Source of the DNA: Liolophura sinensis | Taxonomy: Eukaryota; Mollusca; Polyplacophora; Chitonida; Chitonidae | Assembly (NCBI RefSeq): GCF_032854445.1 | Contig: NC_088305.1 | Coordinates: forward strand, 29,786,628-29,850,627 | DNA: 64,000 nucleotides | Direction of reading: 5' to 3' | Part shown: piece after piece, positions 32,016-45,760 of the stretch | Layout of the letters: each line of letters opens with the position of its first letter | Numbering within the stretch: position 1 is the stretch's first letter | The notes under the pieces: generated by a model | Told to the model about the DNA's origin: nothing | Seen by the model: the letters and a program-made list of their open reading frames with translations, nothing else | The model's database searches: none | Program-made: the position numbers and the translations under genes

Positions 32016-33212
32016 ATGTCATATGATTGAAAAATGGTCAAGTACGATGTTAGAACCAAAGCATACATTGTACATACAGAAAAAAAAATGCTACTTGGAT
32101 CATCATACTGCATAATACCAAACATTTTGTGTAGACATAGTAGTGAAGGCATCCAAAGCTGGAACTTCAGGGTGCAGCACCCACACTTAATTCAAGCTTG
32201 CTTCAGTATAATGAAGAAAAAAACCAATCCACCAATTGTTCAAATTAACAGGCCAGAGGATTCAGCTTAAACGTATGTCCCATTTGGAGAAAACAACTCC
32301 TCAGTATCAAGATTTCCCACTATGATTTGCACACAACAGTAATTCAGTTGGTCATAACTGTACGGGTTTCTTTGCTTGCTTCATTTCTCCTGCATGTCCG
32401 GAGTCTTAAGTATTAGGTTGTTCAAGAACATCTATCAGTGCCACATTAGTGGAGGGTTCACAAGCAGTGTTTTATCTTGGATAATGACCACAAATAGCTT
32501 TAATGTTTTCCTTATCTGCGATCCCACAAACCCGATATTTTGTCAGGGAACTTAATTTTGAGGCTTAAACAAATTGATCATTTGATCAAGCAGCATGTGA
32601 AACAAGCTCTGACAAAACATGCACATGCGTATAGCTACATGTACTTGTAGCTCAAGAATCTTCCAATATATTTCCTGGAAAGTGTGTTTGGCACAGAAGT
32701 AATTTACAGTGACATGTATATTTCTAACACACATACACACATAGGTACATGTAAATGTAGTTATCCATAAAAGTGCTGACTGGTTGTTAGGATTATTTGT
32801 GGGAACGGAGACTAGTATATGAAGACCAATCTATTCATTCTACACTAACTTTTGAAGTGACTGTCGTGACCGTTGACCACAGAGGTCACATGTTCAAATC
32901 CACCTCTTGCTGCTTCAGATGCGAGTTAGGGATATTTGTCATGCACCTGGTGAAGGGTGTTTTTTTCAGAGCTTTTTTCATAAAACTTTTTGAACAGAGC
33001 GTTACACGCTAATTAAGTAAGTACATGTAAATAAATGTACATGTACTTGACTTTGCCACACCTCCACAATAACACTCTACTGCAGTAACGATATAGGAAA
33101 TGATTTGATGGGACTTAAAAGAGACGACCAACAGTGTATTTATTAAGTGACCTTCGTTTTCACTTACTTAAATTCCTCTTCTATATTTTTCAGAAACAGT
33201 TTGTTCCCTTAC

Positions 33213-33291
33213 TTAAAGTGTCTTAATCCAACTTCAGAAAGATAACCTTGGTTTCGGAACATCTTTACAAAAGCGGCTTCTTCCCTGTCCC
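33213..33291 (-). other. Unassigned exon-like segment, minus strand
   Basis: The acceptor atttactttag and the donor TTTAA|GTAAGG bracket 79 nt open in one frame (phase 1 to 2): DREEAAFVKMFRNQGYLSEV, then GLRHF. It is compatible in phase with 38024-38143. No homology recognised. Confidence 0.25.
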
Positions 33292-33534
33292 CTAAAGTAA
33301 ATAAAATTTTCAATACCATATAAATCTTAACACATTTTTGTTTACTTGTACAAGTTATAGACACATGTACATGTACTTATTTCTTACTTATTTGGTGTTC
33401 TGCATTGTATTTAAACAAGAGTGTTGCTTCCCTGATAAAACTGTACCCGGGTATGTTGATGCGAGAAGAAAGAAAATCTGGGCTTTCTTTTCACTTTGTG
33501 AAACTTAGTAAATTATCTAATTCCTCTCTGGCCA

Positions 33535-33664
33535 TAGGTGGGAATGTCTGCCAGCAACCTGCACATGGGCGTAGGTTTCCCTCAACCATAATGCTGGCAG
33601 CCACTGCATAAATGAAATATTCTTGAGTATGGCATAAAACACCAATAAAATAAATAAATAAATC
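33535..33664 (+). mobile_element. SINE family A, 3' part
   Basis: It contains tctgccagcaacctgcacat, the ttcttgagtatggcataaaa motif and a (AAAT)n tail. Confidence 0.75.
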
Positions 33665-34484
33665 ATTATCCTGTAATCCTAGTGTTCTAGATAAGTTTTT
33701 CTGGTTAGAACATTAATTTCTATCAATTTCTGTGCAGGTATATCAGGCAAGTGAACAGGCATAGAGTGCTAGTTTACTCTTTTAAGCCTTAGCAGTAAAC
33801 AACAACATGTGAGGTGTTATATGGGCCACATGAATACATGTACTATGGAATCTGTCAAAAATAACTTTGAATTTTTCATTACCTTTTCCCCTTCTTTACT
33901 CTCAGCCTTCCTCTTAGAGGTCATAAAGGGCATACAGTACACCAACTGGCTCAGTTGATGAATTTTTCTGCTGCCTGATTTTCCTGTTTCCATTTATAAT
34001 CCTGCTTTGTTTAGTTTTGTTTATCAGCCCAGATGTCAGGAGAGAGTCCTTCCTTTGTTGATGGAGGTCCCCCTTCTTCACCATTTGTGTATCACTCTGG
34101 CCATTATTTGTTTTAATATGCAGGAAGGGTGACTGGATGGCTGCTCCATCAACCATCTGGGAGGAGTCAAAGTGTTTACCAGGCTGTCTGTAGTAGGTGG
34201 ATTGTGACACTTCACACAGACTCAGGGATGTGCACTACACAGTGAATCTACTGTAAATCTTCAAATGCTTTCCTGTAATCTATCAATGGCCCTCTCTGTC
34301 TCATTTGACTGAAGCTTTATTGTCCCTGTTTTTATTGCAGCTTGAAGTCAGAAGATTTTTCAGGGATTACCTGCCCCCATACCCACCATTCATAAACCTG
34401 ACCCAACAGAAGTGTTCAACACCAATGAAACCAGAACATCAAATTCAGCATGCTGCTGAACAACTTACAATCAGTACAATCCGT

Positions 34485-34628
34485 ATGTGGAAAGGTCTTC
34501 CAGCAACCTGCCGCTGGTCATGGGTTTCCCCCACGCTCTGCCCAGTTTCCCCCTACCATAATGCTGGTCGTTGTCATATAAGTGAAATATTCTTGAGTCC
34601 GGTGTAAAACAGCAATCCAATAAAAAAA
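34485..34628 (+). mobile_element. SINE family A, 3' part
   Basis: It contains ggaaaggtcttccagcaacc, ataatgctggtcgttgtcat and the ttcttgagtccggtgtaaaa tail. Confidence 0.75.
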
Positions 34629-35252
34629 TATTCCCAAGTATGGCATGAAACACCCACCAAATGAATACAATCACAGGATACTGGGTAAACAAGTAAAAAG
34701 TACAAATTAATAGTCTGCACACGTAAATTTTGGGATTATTTTTACCCTGGCATGTACAGTATATATGCTAGACAATATTAACATGAACTGTATTTCAGCA
34801 CATTAATTCCTGAATTTAAAAAAAATCTAAAAATTCAAATTATCCATTTTCTCACCAAGCATGTACATGTGCCTAGGAAGACATTAGGATCATCTTAATT
34901 ACGACTGAACAAAAATGTTTACAAGAACTTGAACCTATCATACCTCCATGTCCACACTTCTCTCAATGTCTGCAACCAGATTTTCCCATCACCATTTTCA
35001 AAACATGAATATTTATGCTATAATTTATGTCAAATTATGAATTTACTATCATGCAGATATGTCAGGTAGCACCATCAAAATCCCAAGCAAAAACAAATCG
35101 CGTTAATTACGTCATTTGGCCAACTGTACATGTGCCACCCACACAAGATTCAGTACACATGTCTAAAGGGCTGCTTGCAGTGCGTCCTTGCTAACTCAAG
35201 AGCATTTCACGTACAAATTGATCATACTTTCATGTGTTACTTTAACATGTAG

Positions 35253-35422
35253 GCTATCTCTCCACTGGTGTATCTCCAGAGAATGCTTGAAAAGTGGATC
35301 TGTCAGTTTACCCACCTTATTGATGAAATATTACAGCCATTGCCGAGCCAAGCTGGGTATTCATGGCAATTTGTCAGAGGTGATATGCAGCCAAGGAGGT
35401 TCAACCGTCAGGCCTATCCCAG
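35253..35422 (+). other. Unassigned exon-like segment, plus strand (or conserved non-coding element)
   Basis: The acceptor tttaacatgtag and the donor CCCAG|GTAAAG bracket 170 nt open in one frame (AISPLVYLQRMLEKWICQF at the start, three Trp in all). A second frame is also open over most of the interval. It is not recognised as a known domain. It lies within the inferred 25 kb intron of the opposite-strand FGFR-like gene. Confidence 0.25.
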
Positions 35423-35876
35423 GTAAAGTCTGTTATCTACACCCAGTCAAGCCCATCAACTTGTAAACACAGGGCAGATTGATCTACAAATAGGCACCAA
35501 GCTGTCCCCTAACAGGCTGTAGGTGGCAAAGTTTTGATAGCCACTGATGAATTGAGGTTGATAAATTGGAGTAACTGGTCAGTGAAAGGGCCACATTCAC
35601 TGAACCATTCAGTGTAAAGTTCACATTTAACTTTATCAGTCATTGGACATATTTTCCTTGATGTAACATTCAAGCAAATCCTACATGCAGACATATCAGT
35701 ATTGCTAAAAATTTTCAATCTCCTTCCAAGAACAATGTACATGTAAGTTAATTTTTTTTCAGTATTGAGGAATTGACATTGCCAAATCTAACCATGAAGC
35801 AAATCACATGTAATATTTTTAGGAAAAATCATACCCCTGCCATTCAGGGATAAGAGTTAACCCATTGATAGTCTTG

Positions 35877-35918
35877 CCCCCCCCCCCCCCCCACACACAC
35901 ACACACACCCACCCACCC
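35877..35918 (+). repeat. Poly-C / CA microsatellite
   Basis: A run of C is followed by (CA)n and (CCCA)n. Simple sequence inside the inferred first intron. Confidence 0.9.
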
Positions 35919-38023
35919 GATTTTCTAGTCCTGCTGACTGCAGTTGATCAAATTTGAAACCCAGACGTGTGTTAAATAGAAACCAACCAAACCATCAGAT
36001 GTCTTGTACATATATTTCCCCTCAATCACACAACATGCTTTCCTGGAAAGAATATCAAAGATTTCCCTTACAACACACAATTTAAGCCTCATACTCAACG
36101 GACAGGGTTTATTTAAAAAGTATACATGTACATAGCCACATACGTAAATATGTATATATATATGTACTTAATTAATTTGTGAGCCTCTAGTCTAACAGCC
36201 AAGTCAAATATTTTTTCCTGAAAATGCACAAAAACTACTCACCCTCACCCATAAGAGAATTGGTTCGTTCCACTAATCTGTGTCAACAGGTTACAAGGTG
36301 CCCCAGTTCAGAGCTGGGACAAATCTGCCTAAATATCAGTGAAATAAACTCTTATCCCTGGGTGCCAATGAGCCATATAAAACAAAGAACCCCTGACAAC
36401 CCCTGACCTGTGAAACCTCTGACCCTGATACCACAGGTCCCTGCCGCAACACTAAGGTAGCACCCTACTGTTCCTCTTACCATGAAGACGTCTGGGTAAA
36501 TCAGACCTGACAGAAAGAGTCATAGTCTCTCCTTACCATAGAAGGCAGACCATAGACTTATCAAACAGCAGACATACTTAAAGCCAAGTTCAACAGATGT
36601 ACCTTCTGACATGCAACTTTCAGTACATACATATTATCTAGGTATTGCATGGCAGGTACACTTTTTTGATCCTAAAGGGCATCTAGGAACCAGACTCTGA
36701 ATTAACCTACAGCAGATTGTGCCCCGATTATGTGAATTAAAAAGCATCACAAACTTTGAATATGCTTTCACAGTTTACTTTCATAAGCAACATTTGACTT
36801 CCATTTCCTGCAGGTGAAATATTTCAACCGAACAAATTGGACACGCATGAAATTTATACAACTATGAACTTAATGCAAGCAGTGGAGAAATCCTTTGGTA
36901 CAAATTAGATTCAATTTTCTTATCTAAATGCAGACCATGTAAACTCTTCCATAGACTTACGCATCTTTATCATGGGGTTTACTGGAAGGCACTGACCAGC
37001 TACGTGTAGCCTGTTACTCCTCCTGAAAATTGAGCAGGTAGCTGTCTACCTTGAATAAAATTAAGCTCTTATTTTATTTCATTTGATTCTCGGTCACTAC
37101 TTTTGCACTGTAACCTTCATCACAAAAGACAATGAAAGCCCTGTTTTATGACTGGAGTTTATTAACCTGGAGTTCAAAATGTACAAGTTGGCTGAGGTAT
37201 ATGTATGCACAGTTCCCATAAAAATTCTTGAATGGCACTTATTTCAAGGTTTGTATGCACATGTACATGTACCAGAACTTGTCCATGATTGTAGTTTAGC
37301 AACATTTCTCTCCTTACAGACACACCCACATTCTCACACCCAGACCGACACCGTATCACTTTTTCGTCAGCAGAAATGGAGTCAGTTAGTGAATGCTGGA
37401 AGGTGCTAATGCCACAGATACTAATATCACTTTTTGCTGAAGTCATCTACATGTACTTAGGTCTCAGAGCCTAAAAGCATTAAACTTTCCCAGAGGGATA
37501 ATTTTTGTATAGGGTAACATTTCCAAGCATGTTAAGAAACACGTTTCTTTGGTGCATGGACCAAAACTTCTTAGCTTTGGAATTCAGAAGAACTTATGAA
37601 TTCAGGCCATGTGAGCACTGAGTAGGAAAAAAATGTCACATTTCATTTTTAATTTGTTTTTATTTTTGGGGCTGATGTTTATCTAGTGCTAGGTTCACAT
37701 ATGTGTTCCTAAGGTATCTAATGTCTGAGAAAAACACAAATCTGCCCCCTCCTCCTCCCCTCCTATAAACCCTCTTATTTCTCACCCCCCTCCTTCCCCA
37801 TTCATCAGCCTTGTCAGACTGGCACAGTGAACCAGCATGGCTTCATCTTCCCTGATCCCTAAGTTTTCATCCTGAAGCTTCCATTATGGGACTTCTTTAG
37901 GAAGCGTTATAACATCAGTTAGATGTTTCACATCCATGCTGGGAAATGTTTGCTACATTCTTTTTCCAACACACACACAAACACGTATGTGCACGTCTGA
38001 TATATAAAAACCATTCTACTCAC

Positions 38024-38143
38024 TTTGAAAAATTCCAACAAACTGAATCCAACTATCTTCTTGGACAGAGTTTAATGGTTGTTTGTCTAACAAATACTTC
38101 GTTTTAGTCTTTTCTTTGCCTTTAACATTAACTTTGCTCTCCT
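38024..38143 (-). other. Unassigned exon-like segment, minus strand
   Basis: The acceptor ttatgttttcag and the donor CAAA|GTGAGT bracket 120 nt open in one frame (phase 1 to 1), Lys-rich, ending EDSWIQFVGIFQ. Its 3' phase fits the segment at 33213-33291. No homology recognised. Confidence 0.25.
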
Positions 38144-38544
38144 CTGAAAACATAAACATGGTAAGCTGCCATACATGAATCCCTAAAAAGTACTTTCTCT
38201 TTTTGATTACTGAATTTAATCTATTCCAACTGTTGAATGTTTATTACAAATACTTTTTCAAGAGGCTTAGATACATGTAACAGGGTTCTGCCCACGGTGG
38301 GCGGCCGCACCCGGCACTGAACACCCAGTGTCATGGAATCATGGAAGGGACAGGATATGTAGACTAGCAATCTGTCGTACCGTTTGGCAACCCTTGTGAA
38401 CACTGTCTCTCAAAAGTGATCACACTGCTGTAAATGATTGTAAATGTTGTAAACATTGCCGAAAAGTGGCATGTACAGATGTTTGCAACACTGTCTTCGG
38501 CACATTTCTCCATTTGGCTAATTTCCTCTCCCTGACGTCGTCAG

Positions 38545-38613
38545 ATGGTGCTATCGCTTTAGATTCAAGGTACCGATACGCAGAATATAACAGGGAACTA
38601 GACCGATCTTTTG
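38545..38613 (+). other. Short exon-like segment, plus strand
   Basis: A pyrimidine-rich acceptor (ctgacgtcgtcag) and the donor CTTTTG|GTAAGC bracket 69 nt open in one frame (GAIALDSRYRYAEYNRELD). Not recognised; chance not excluded. Confidence 0.15.
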
Positions 38614-39903
38614 GTAAGCAAGGATTCCGAGAAGTTGACTCAGTATGACATGATCAAAGACATGATCAAAAATACACTTTCTGACCGTATGACAAATATC
38701 CATTCACAGTGGCAAATGCAAACTTAAATAACGAACCATAAATAGTCTACTCTCAGTTCTTTTCTAGTAGTAAAGCTATCCAAACAACAGAAAAAAATGC
38801 ATTGCTAACTTCAATTTGAAATTGTAAATACAACTTCAAAAACAACTACAACATTGAATTTACAGCGTACACTGTGTAGTAGGCCTATAAAGTATTTTGC
38901 ATCCTACATTTCTGCTGATATTCTACTGTATTCCACAGATTCTGTTCCAGCTTTCTTTTTACCCTGCATACATGTAGTTCAGATCGATGCTCTCTCAGAG
39001 CACCATTAGATGAGAAAGTTTTGAACAACTTATTCCATGTGAATGACACTTCGCCCCCTCACCGTCCCCCACCCCCACCCATTTGCTAGCTGCAGTGTAT
39101 TTCCATACTTGGTGCCCACTACTCAACATTTTCTAGGCAGAAACATGATGTAATAACCTAATTAAACATTATCCCAACTTACATTTTCCCATCACAGACT
39201 CATACACCACTGTCTATAGCATTTACCATGAAACAAATAAATTACACGTTTATTTATTGGATAATAACACCTTTCACATGCATGTATATGAGTGCAGCTC
39301 TGCCAGAACTTGTTAGACACCTCTGCCAGAACCTGTTAAGACACCTCTGCCAGACGGGTCCTCTCACAAATACATGTACATGTCTCCCAAAGTGACTGGG
39401 TGCATCAAATTCAGTCATGTAGATCACAAGTAACATAATATCCCAATAAAGCTTTTTGTCCATTTTTCTGAAGCCGTGTATATGTAAACTTTGTTCCTAA
39501 ATATTGAATCTGGAAAACATAACATACATGTATATGTAGCTCCACAGCCAACACCCATAATACTTTTATCAAGATTCAAAACAGGAAATCCATCCACTTC
39601 AGCCTAGTCCTGTCTATATCCTATCCACCGCAAATATGATAAGACACAAACAAATGATATGTCCAGAAGCATTTTCAAACTGAGTTTACAAAACTTTTCT
39701 GAAGTCAACTTTTATTGTCAAATATTTACAAAGTAGGACATATTTTGAATTCCTCGGATAAACATGGAAACGTTTAATCAAATTTTCTGTAAATTATTGC
39801 CGAAAACAGTATACTGTATTAAAGTACTGTACATTACTTATTACATGTACATTAAATATTGTATATTAAGTCGCACACTATGCACCCAACTGCTCCGCCT
39901 TGT

Positions 39904-40030
39904 ATTTATTTATTTATTTATTTGATTGGTGTTTTATGCCATACTCAAGAATATTTCACTTATACAACGGCGGCCAGCATTATGGTGGGAGGAAACCGGG
40001 CAGAGCCCCACAACCATCCGCAGGTTGCTC
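39904..40030 (-). mobile_element. SINE family A, 3' part
   Basis: (TTTA)n tail, ttgattggtgttttatgcca, then cggcggccagcattatggtg. Confidence 0.8.
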
Positions 40031-40595
40031 CGCCTTGTATTACTCCTGCCCAACATAATGTTGTATGTATAAGTGTACATATTCTCCAACCTTAGTTAGT
40101 GTATGTGGCAGGTCAGGATGTCCATGCAGTATCTCAAGGTAAATGCATGTGTATGTACACTGCTCTTCTACCATGGCCTGTGGCACAGCCACACAAGGGC
40201 AGTTAAGGGGTTTGGAGAATGTGGGGCTTGAGTGGGAGCAGCTGTACAAACACCAGCACCCTGGATGACCAATGCCTCACTGTGGCCTCTAAGTGGACAT
40301 GCCTTTCTAAGGCTTCTACAGGAGAGAAGTGAAAACACTTGCCAAGCAAACAGAATAGACACTGATTGGCTGAGTGTGGAGACAGAGGATCATCAAGCCA
40401 CCACAGCTTTTACATGCTGGTAAGACACACTCAAATGCAGTGCACACAAGCTGCATTCTACTTGTTTGTATACATACAGTATACAATTCAGGCTCATCTG
40501 CTTTAAGACTTCTTAAAAAAACCTGACCACAGGGGAAAAAGCCAAAAAAAAATTACCACTGAATATGCCTATGGATCTCGGAAAAGTATCATCGA

Positions 40596-40948
40596 TGTGA
40601 GTGAATGAATGAGTGCGTGCTTGGGATTTAACGTCGTACTTAATTATTCAGTCATATGACAACGACAGAGTACACGTAATGTGCCTCCTTGTTGCAGGAC
40701 GAATTTCCACCATTCTTTTATCTAGTGCTGCTTCACTGAGACAGTTTATGGAAAGCAAGTAAGCTGCCCCACCAGAGTCATTATATTGATACGAGTCAAC
40801 CAGTCGTTGCACTTTCCCTTAATGCTGAACGCCAAGTGAGGAAGCTACAACTTCTCTGAAAGTCTTAGGTGTGACCCGATCCAGGATTGGCTCTGGATCT
40901 CCCTCCCTTGGAGCGGATGCTCTACAAACTGAGCCATCGGGGCCGGTC
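40596..40948 (-). mobile_element. SINE family B, best copy
   Basis: Read on the minus strand, the head is GCCCCGATGGCTCAGTTTGT and the tail ends with the cattcattcactcac motif. About 350 bp. Confidence 0.8.
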
Positions 40949-43900
40949 TATTCATGGTTATGAATACTAACTTTACCTACACGTTCATGTACAAGAGGCA
41001 GATACGTGTAGTTTGTCTAAATCATCTTTGGGTTCTTTAAGAGACGTATAGAATTTGACAGAAAATACAAGTCTTTGCTTTGACCATCAGCAATTACTTA
41101 CGGTTGGAGGGTGCCATACAAATGCCTTGAGAAACCATGGCACTTTGGTATAGACACCATAAATCTGTTCATTTGATTGATGTTAATCAAGAAATATTCA
41201 CATATAAAAAGGTCAGAGATTAAGTTCACAGATGAAACCAGAATGCTTTGAGTAAACCACCACCTTTGTCTGGGTACCTGAAAAAATTCTTGAAATTTAT
41301 AAGGTCACAGATGGACCAGGGAGAACTGGATTAGAGTCTGACTCCATTGATCAGGGACCAAACGACTGCAATCAGAGCAATCATTCAGTCAAATGAACCA
41401 AGAAGAGCCTTCTACATAAATATAACCATATACGTGTATATACATGTGCATCAAACTTAAGGACATCAGACTAAAATTTGCTCTGCGGGAATTACTAATC
41501 CACAGTTCAATCACTGAGATAACCTGAAGGAGATACACACATACATATTGTAGATGTACGTGTGGATACATACACGTATGTTGTTAGGACACATTGGCGA
41601 CGGCCGACCCGTTTGCTGAAGTACATGCATGAAATGCACTTGAACACTTAAATCAGTATTTCCTACATGAGGATAAGCCACTTAGCATCATCCTGACCAG
41701 ACAGCTAGGTCATGGCAGTATCTCTCTTCAAACAGTGCAGCACACGATTTTAATAGTAATATGATCGATTGCTGGCTATCTTCTGTCTCCATAAATTTCA
41801 AGCTTCTATGGATGTTTTCCAAAACTTTTGGCCTTACAGTGATGCATTTACTACAAGTATGTCCCAGTTTCCATTTGTCTCATGTTGGATCCATTAAAAA
41901 TTTCCACCCAGAAAATTTCTGGCATTCCATAAATAAATGGCCAAATCCTTAATGCCTTATATACTCGTGCAGAAATGATAAAGGCTAAGCTGTTTACAAC
42001 TTTGGTCAGTGTGTTTGTAAGTTTTGACTGTATGGAAATCTATCACATTGTCACTACTATCCTCTGAAGCTTCAGGTCAGAAAGCTGAACTTAACACTTC
42101 CTCTGGTCACCAGATCATCTCATACATTGATCAGATGTTGAGACTTAGCTGAAAATTTAAATAAAACAAAAACTGATCCTTTAAACTGTGTTCAAGACGT
42201 TTTCGTCACGGTGAGATGGTGTCCTTCACAGTGAGATGGTGTCCAACTGTAACACACTGCATGCTACCAATAACTACATGTACACTGCTGCCTCACAAGG
42301 TTACTGGGCCTAAACAATCATGAGACATGACAACCGAAATCCAGTAACGGCAATCCTTTTTCAAGGGTTGAAATATTTAAAGCTTCCTATCTGTCGCTTA
42401 TGACATAGCCTGTTTTTCTTCCTGCATTTTCTCTTCTTTTACATGCATATCTCCGGGGTGGCTAAACAACATGCTGCAGATCAAAATGTGATGTTGTAAG
42501 TTCCACTAATCTGAATTGGACCCAGTTATATCTCAGAAATTTTTAATGAACTATGTACTAAACTGCACCTGTTGCATTTGACAGATATTTTGTATTTATA
42601 GTCACCATATCAGAAACAATTTCCTGTCCACATAAATTTGGCCAGAATTTGAAATCAGGCCATCTCCCTCCAATTTTCTTCTATTTTTCCTATCTTTCCC
42701 ATGTCAATTTTGTCAGAATAGAAATAAATACTGCAACCTGCTGAAGAACCAATTTTGATGAAACAGGTGTAAATCTCAGCCAGGATTGAACCTATATCCC
42801 ATGCTTGCCCACAATAATACTTAAAGTCGTCAGTAACCAGCCACTCATTTGGCTATGCCATTTTGCCATGTTATAGCTATCTAGAGTGATGTCACAAAAC
42901 CTAGGAGCTCTCCCTTACCATCTGTATTAAATAATGTGACAATGAGAAAATGCAAGAGCGCCTGATTCCCAACCACACAGTGTCAGCTCTGTTCCATGTT
43001 CAAAGGGTTGATATTTCTTTTAGTTGGCGCTCAGTCAGAGCCATGTTCATGGACACAAGTGTCGTGTTTTAGTCATCCTGCTGGTACTCGTCCTGCATGG
43101 GTGTAAGCATTAGGCCTAGCTGGCTGTACTCACTTCAGCGAATTTACTGAACATAGCAGGACCCTCTGATTGATAACAGACTATCTCATTCTGATTTTGG
43201 GAAGATATATTTGTAATAAATCTGACTTAGCCAAGGAAAAATAATGCAAAGTCGCAATACTTTTCTTCAAGCAATGACTCTCCTGAGGCGTTTAAAGTTA
43301 ATGCAGTGTCCTGGCCAACATGTACGCACCGCAACATGGGCTGCCATTCTCAGTTGTCTGCTCTTAAATGTGTGGTCAAAAACGCACCAGTTTAACACTT
43401 AAACTAACGGCAAAATCCAATTTATTGCATCAATATCTGTCTATCCACCATAAGAAACCACGCTGACAATCGAGAGCTAATGGATTTTTTGACATGACAG
43501 CCAATTATCATGTGAGACTTTCAGTGCTAGTGATTGGCCAAATTCATCAGGCCTTTTACAACATGGCTACACAAAGTGAACTGTCCATCAGTGCCATATC
43601 CCTAATGCTGAACTTTCATTTTCTCAGCTTTCAAAACTTTATAGCTATTTTTTTTTACATATTTTTCTTTGATAACCATGACCTATATCATTTTTTTAGG
43701 TATATATAGTGGCAAACTTTATGTTCATTTTAAACACGCATTTAAGAAATCTGAAAACAAAATACAGATACAAAGAAACTGTGCTACTGATCCAATCAGC
43801 TTTTACAACATGTCAAATGTATACTGTGTATTCCAATGTAAATGTATTCCACCGTCTATATTCATATGTAACATAGTCCTTTAAACTGGTGTTATTGCTA

Positions 43901-44721
43901 GATAATCCCGCCTTATTAACCGTGATCATTATTTGAAATGGCCTTAGAGACTTAAAGTGAAACTGTAAGCTAACCCTTCCCAGCCTTCTTCAACCCCTCC
44001 AGGATCTGTTTTATTTCCCTGTTATTGAAATAAACAGCATTTCCTTTGACAAGTGAAGGTCTAAGCTGGGAGGGGGTGGCTGATCTGGTTTCTGCCATAA
44101 TAACCCTACCCAACAGAGAAAGTAATCCGCTTGATGATTAAGTGCTTCCCACTTTATTTTATTTTATGATGTTGAGGGTTGAGAGGAGACAAACCCCTCA
44201 GGGGATTGTCACTTTCACATCTACAAACTCAACCTCATACCCAGGGGAAAGCCACCATCTACATGTACTAACTCCTTCCCATACCCAGTCTCCCCTAGTA
44301 AATTTGCATGTATGTGAATTTCACAAAAGTAGTTAAAAACTGTAAAGGAACTATTCCTGCATGCCCCTTCTTACTACTGTTTTATATAGGTAGCAAGATT
44401 TTTGGTGGAAAAAATGAACAAAAAAAATTATATATGTGCAACAATATAAACTTAATATTAGATACTTTCAAACCACAATGGCTGTGTCAGAAATTTATTA
44501 TGATCCAAAGCAAGTGAAACTGGATATATTTATCTGAAGAAATGGTAGCTTGGAGATAATAAAAGTCCTTTAACAGAGAATTTGTAGATTTCCACACTCT
44601 CACTGCTTGTGGGGCCTTGGTGAAAATTCAGGGTCAATGGGACTCGTTATAATCTAACTATCTGTGCATCATGTTTCAAAAAGTTTGTTAATAATTTGCC
44701 AAAGGTCAGCAGATTACCCTG

Positions 44722-44796
44722 GACTGCCATCATACCAATGAAAAATTCTTCAGCATGGCAAGCCAAAATCAAATAAATAAAGAAATAAATAAAAAG
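44722..44796 (+). mobile_element. Decayed SINE family A tail
   Basis: ttcttcagcatggcaagcc is followed by aatcaaataaataaagaaat. Only the tail is recognisable. Confidence 0.45.
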
Positions 44797-45339
44797 GGTA
44801 GTGAACATGTTTTTAGGGTATTAAGAGTGCGGACTTATATGAATCCTACCATGTCAAGCTACTGTTTAAAGCCCGTCAAAAATTTTCCCATTAGGACAAG
44901 TGGAATAAATTCCCGGTTTTGCATTAGTCTGAAATCTCTCTTTTTTTTTTTGTGGGGGGGGGGGGATTTATTTGGGGTACTTAATATTGAAATACATTAT
45001 ACTCTCCCATATACATGCATGTTTAATCCCTCATGTTCTTGATACTCGAATTCATGGCCCAGGAACAGTTGTTCAAAAGTGTATTTGCAGTTAAGTCTGG
45101 TATTAGCTTTAGTCTTGACTGAAGTTCCATTTGTTTTGTTTTAGGCCAAGACTTCTATTAAGATTTCAGCCTGGCTTAATACACTTTAGAACAACTTAAT
45201 ACGATTAAGAAGCCTAGAATGCTCAGTTCCACATACAATACTTCTTTGCATATTCTCTACCACTGGCCAATGTTCAGACTGCTCGCCTGGAAGTACATCT
45301 ACCAGTCAAGCTTACTAATACTCCACAGTTTACATGACT

Positions 45340-45760
45340 GTCTAGTGACTGTCAGCTTTATACTTGTATGACAGTGACAGTGTGTGCTTAAAGGGGACAG
45401 CTGTCTGTGGTTTGTCTACAGTACACAGAGATTAGGGTGATTTGAGGCTCTTAATACTAGCCATGGTATAACAGAACAGATACCATCTTTGGTATTTCTC
45501 CACAGAACCTTCCAGAGACCAGTCAACTGTGTGTACCCTGATAACAAGGGCTGGAGAGTTAGATCTGGTCTTTCTGTCCTGACTGAGGCGAGAAACTTTT
45601 AATGATGATGATGTGCCCCTAACTAAATGTCATCCAAACCTCCAAATGCCACAGTCTGTCAAGAAACACTAGGACTGTCCACAGAAATCAATGCATGGTT
45701 GGAGACATTTGGGACATTAATGTCAGCGAGTCTGTCAGCACACCACAGCCACAGTTGTTT
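45340..45760. promoter_or_regulatory. Candidate intronic regulatory island with TGACAG sites
   Basis: CTGTCA/TGACAG at 45349, 45369, 45375, 45656 and 45732 in a locally more complex, GC-richer block of the inferred first intron. Confidence 0.2.

Noticed and set aside
33882-34210. 98-residue minus-strand frame and a Lys-rich start (MTSKRKAESKEGEK) ending at a GTAATG donor
   Set aside because: The two readings are in conflicting frames. The phase does not fit the neighbouring exon-like segment and no acceptor is convincing.
41098-41180. Minus-strand segment reading YGVYTKVPWFLKAF, like a trypsin C-terminus, with a GTAAGT donor
   Set aside because: An adjacent, diverged copy of the same DNA (41220-41300) shows that it is part of a decayed dispersed repeat. 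No GDSGGP or other protease exon was found, and the acceptor is poor.
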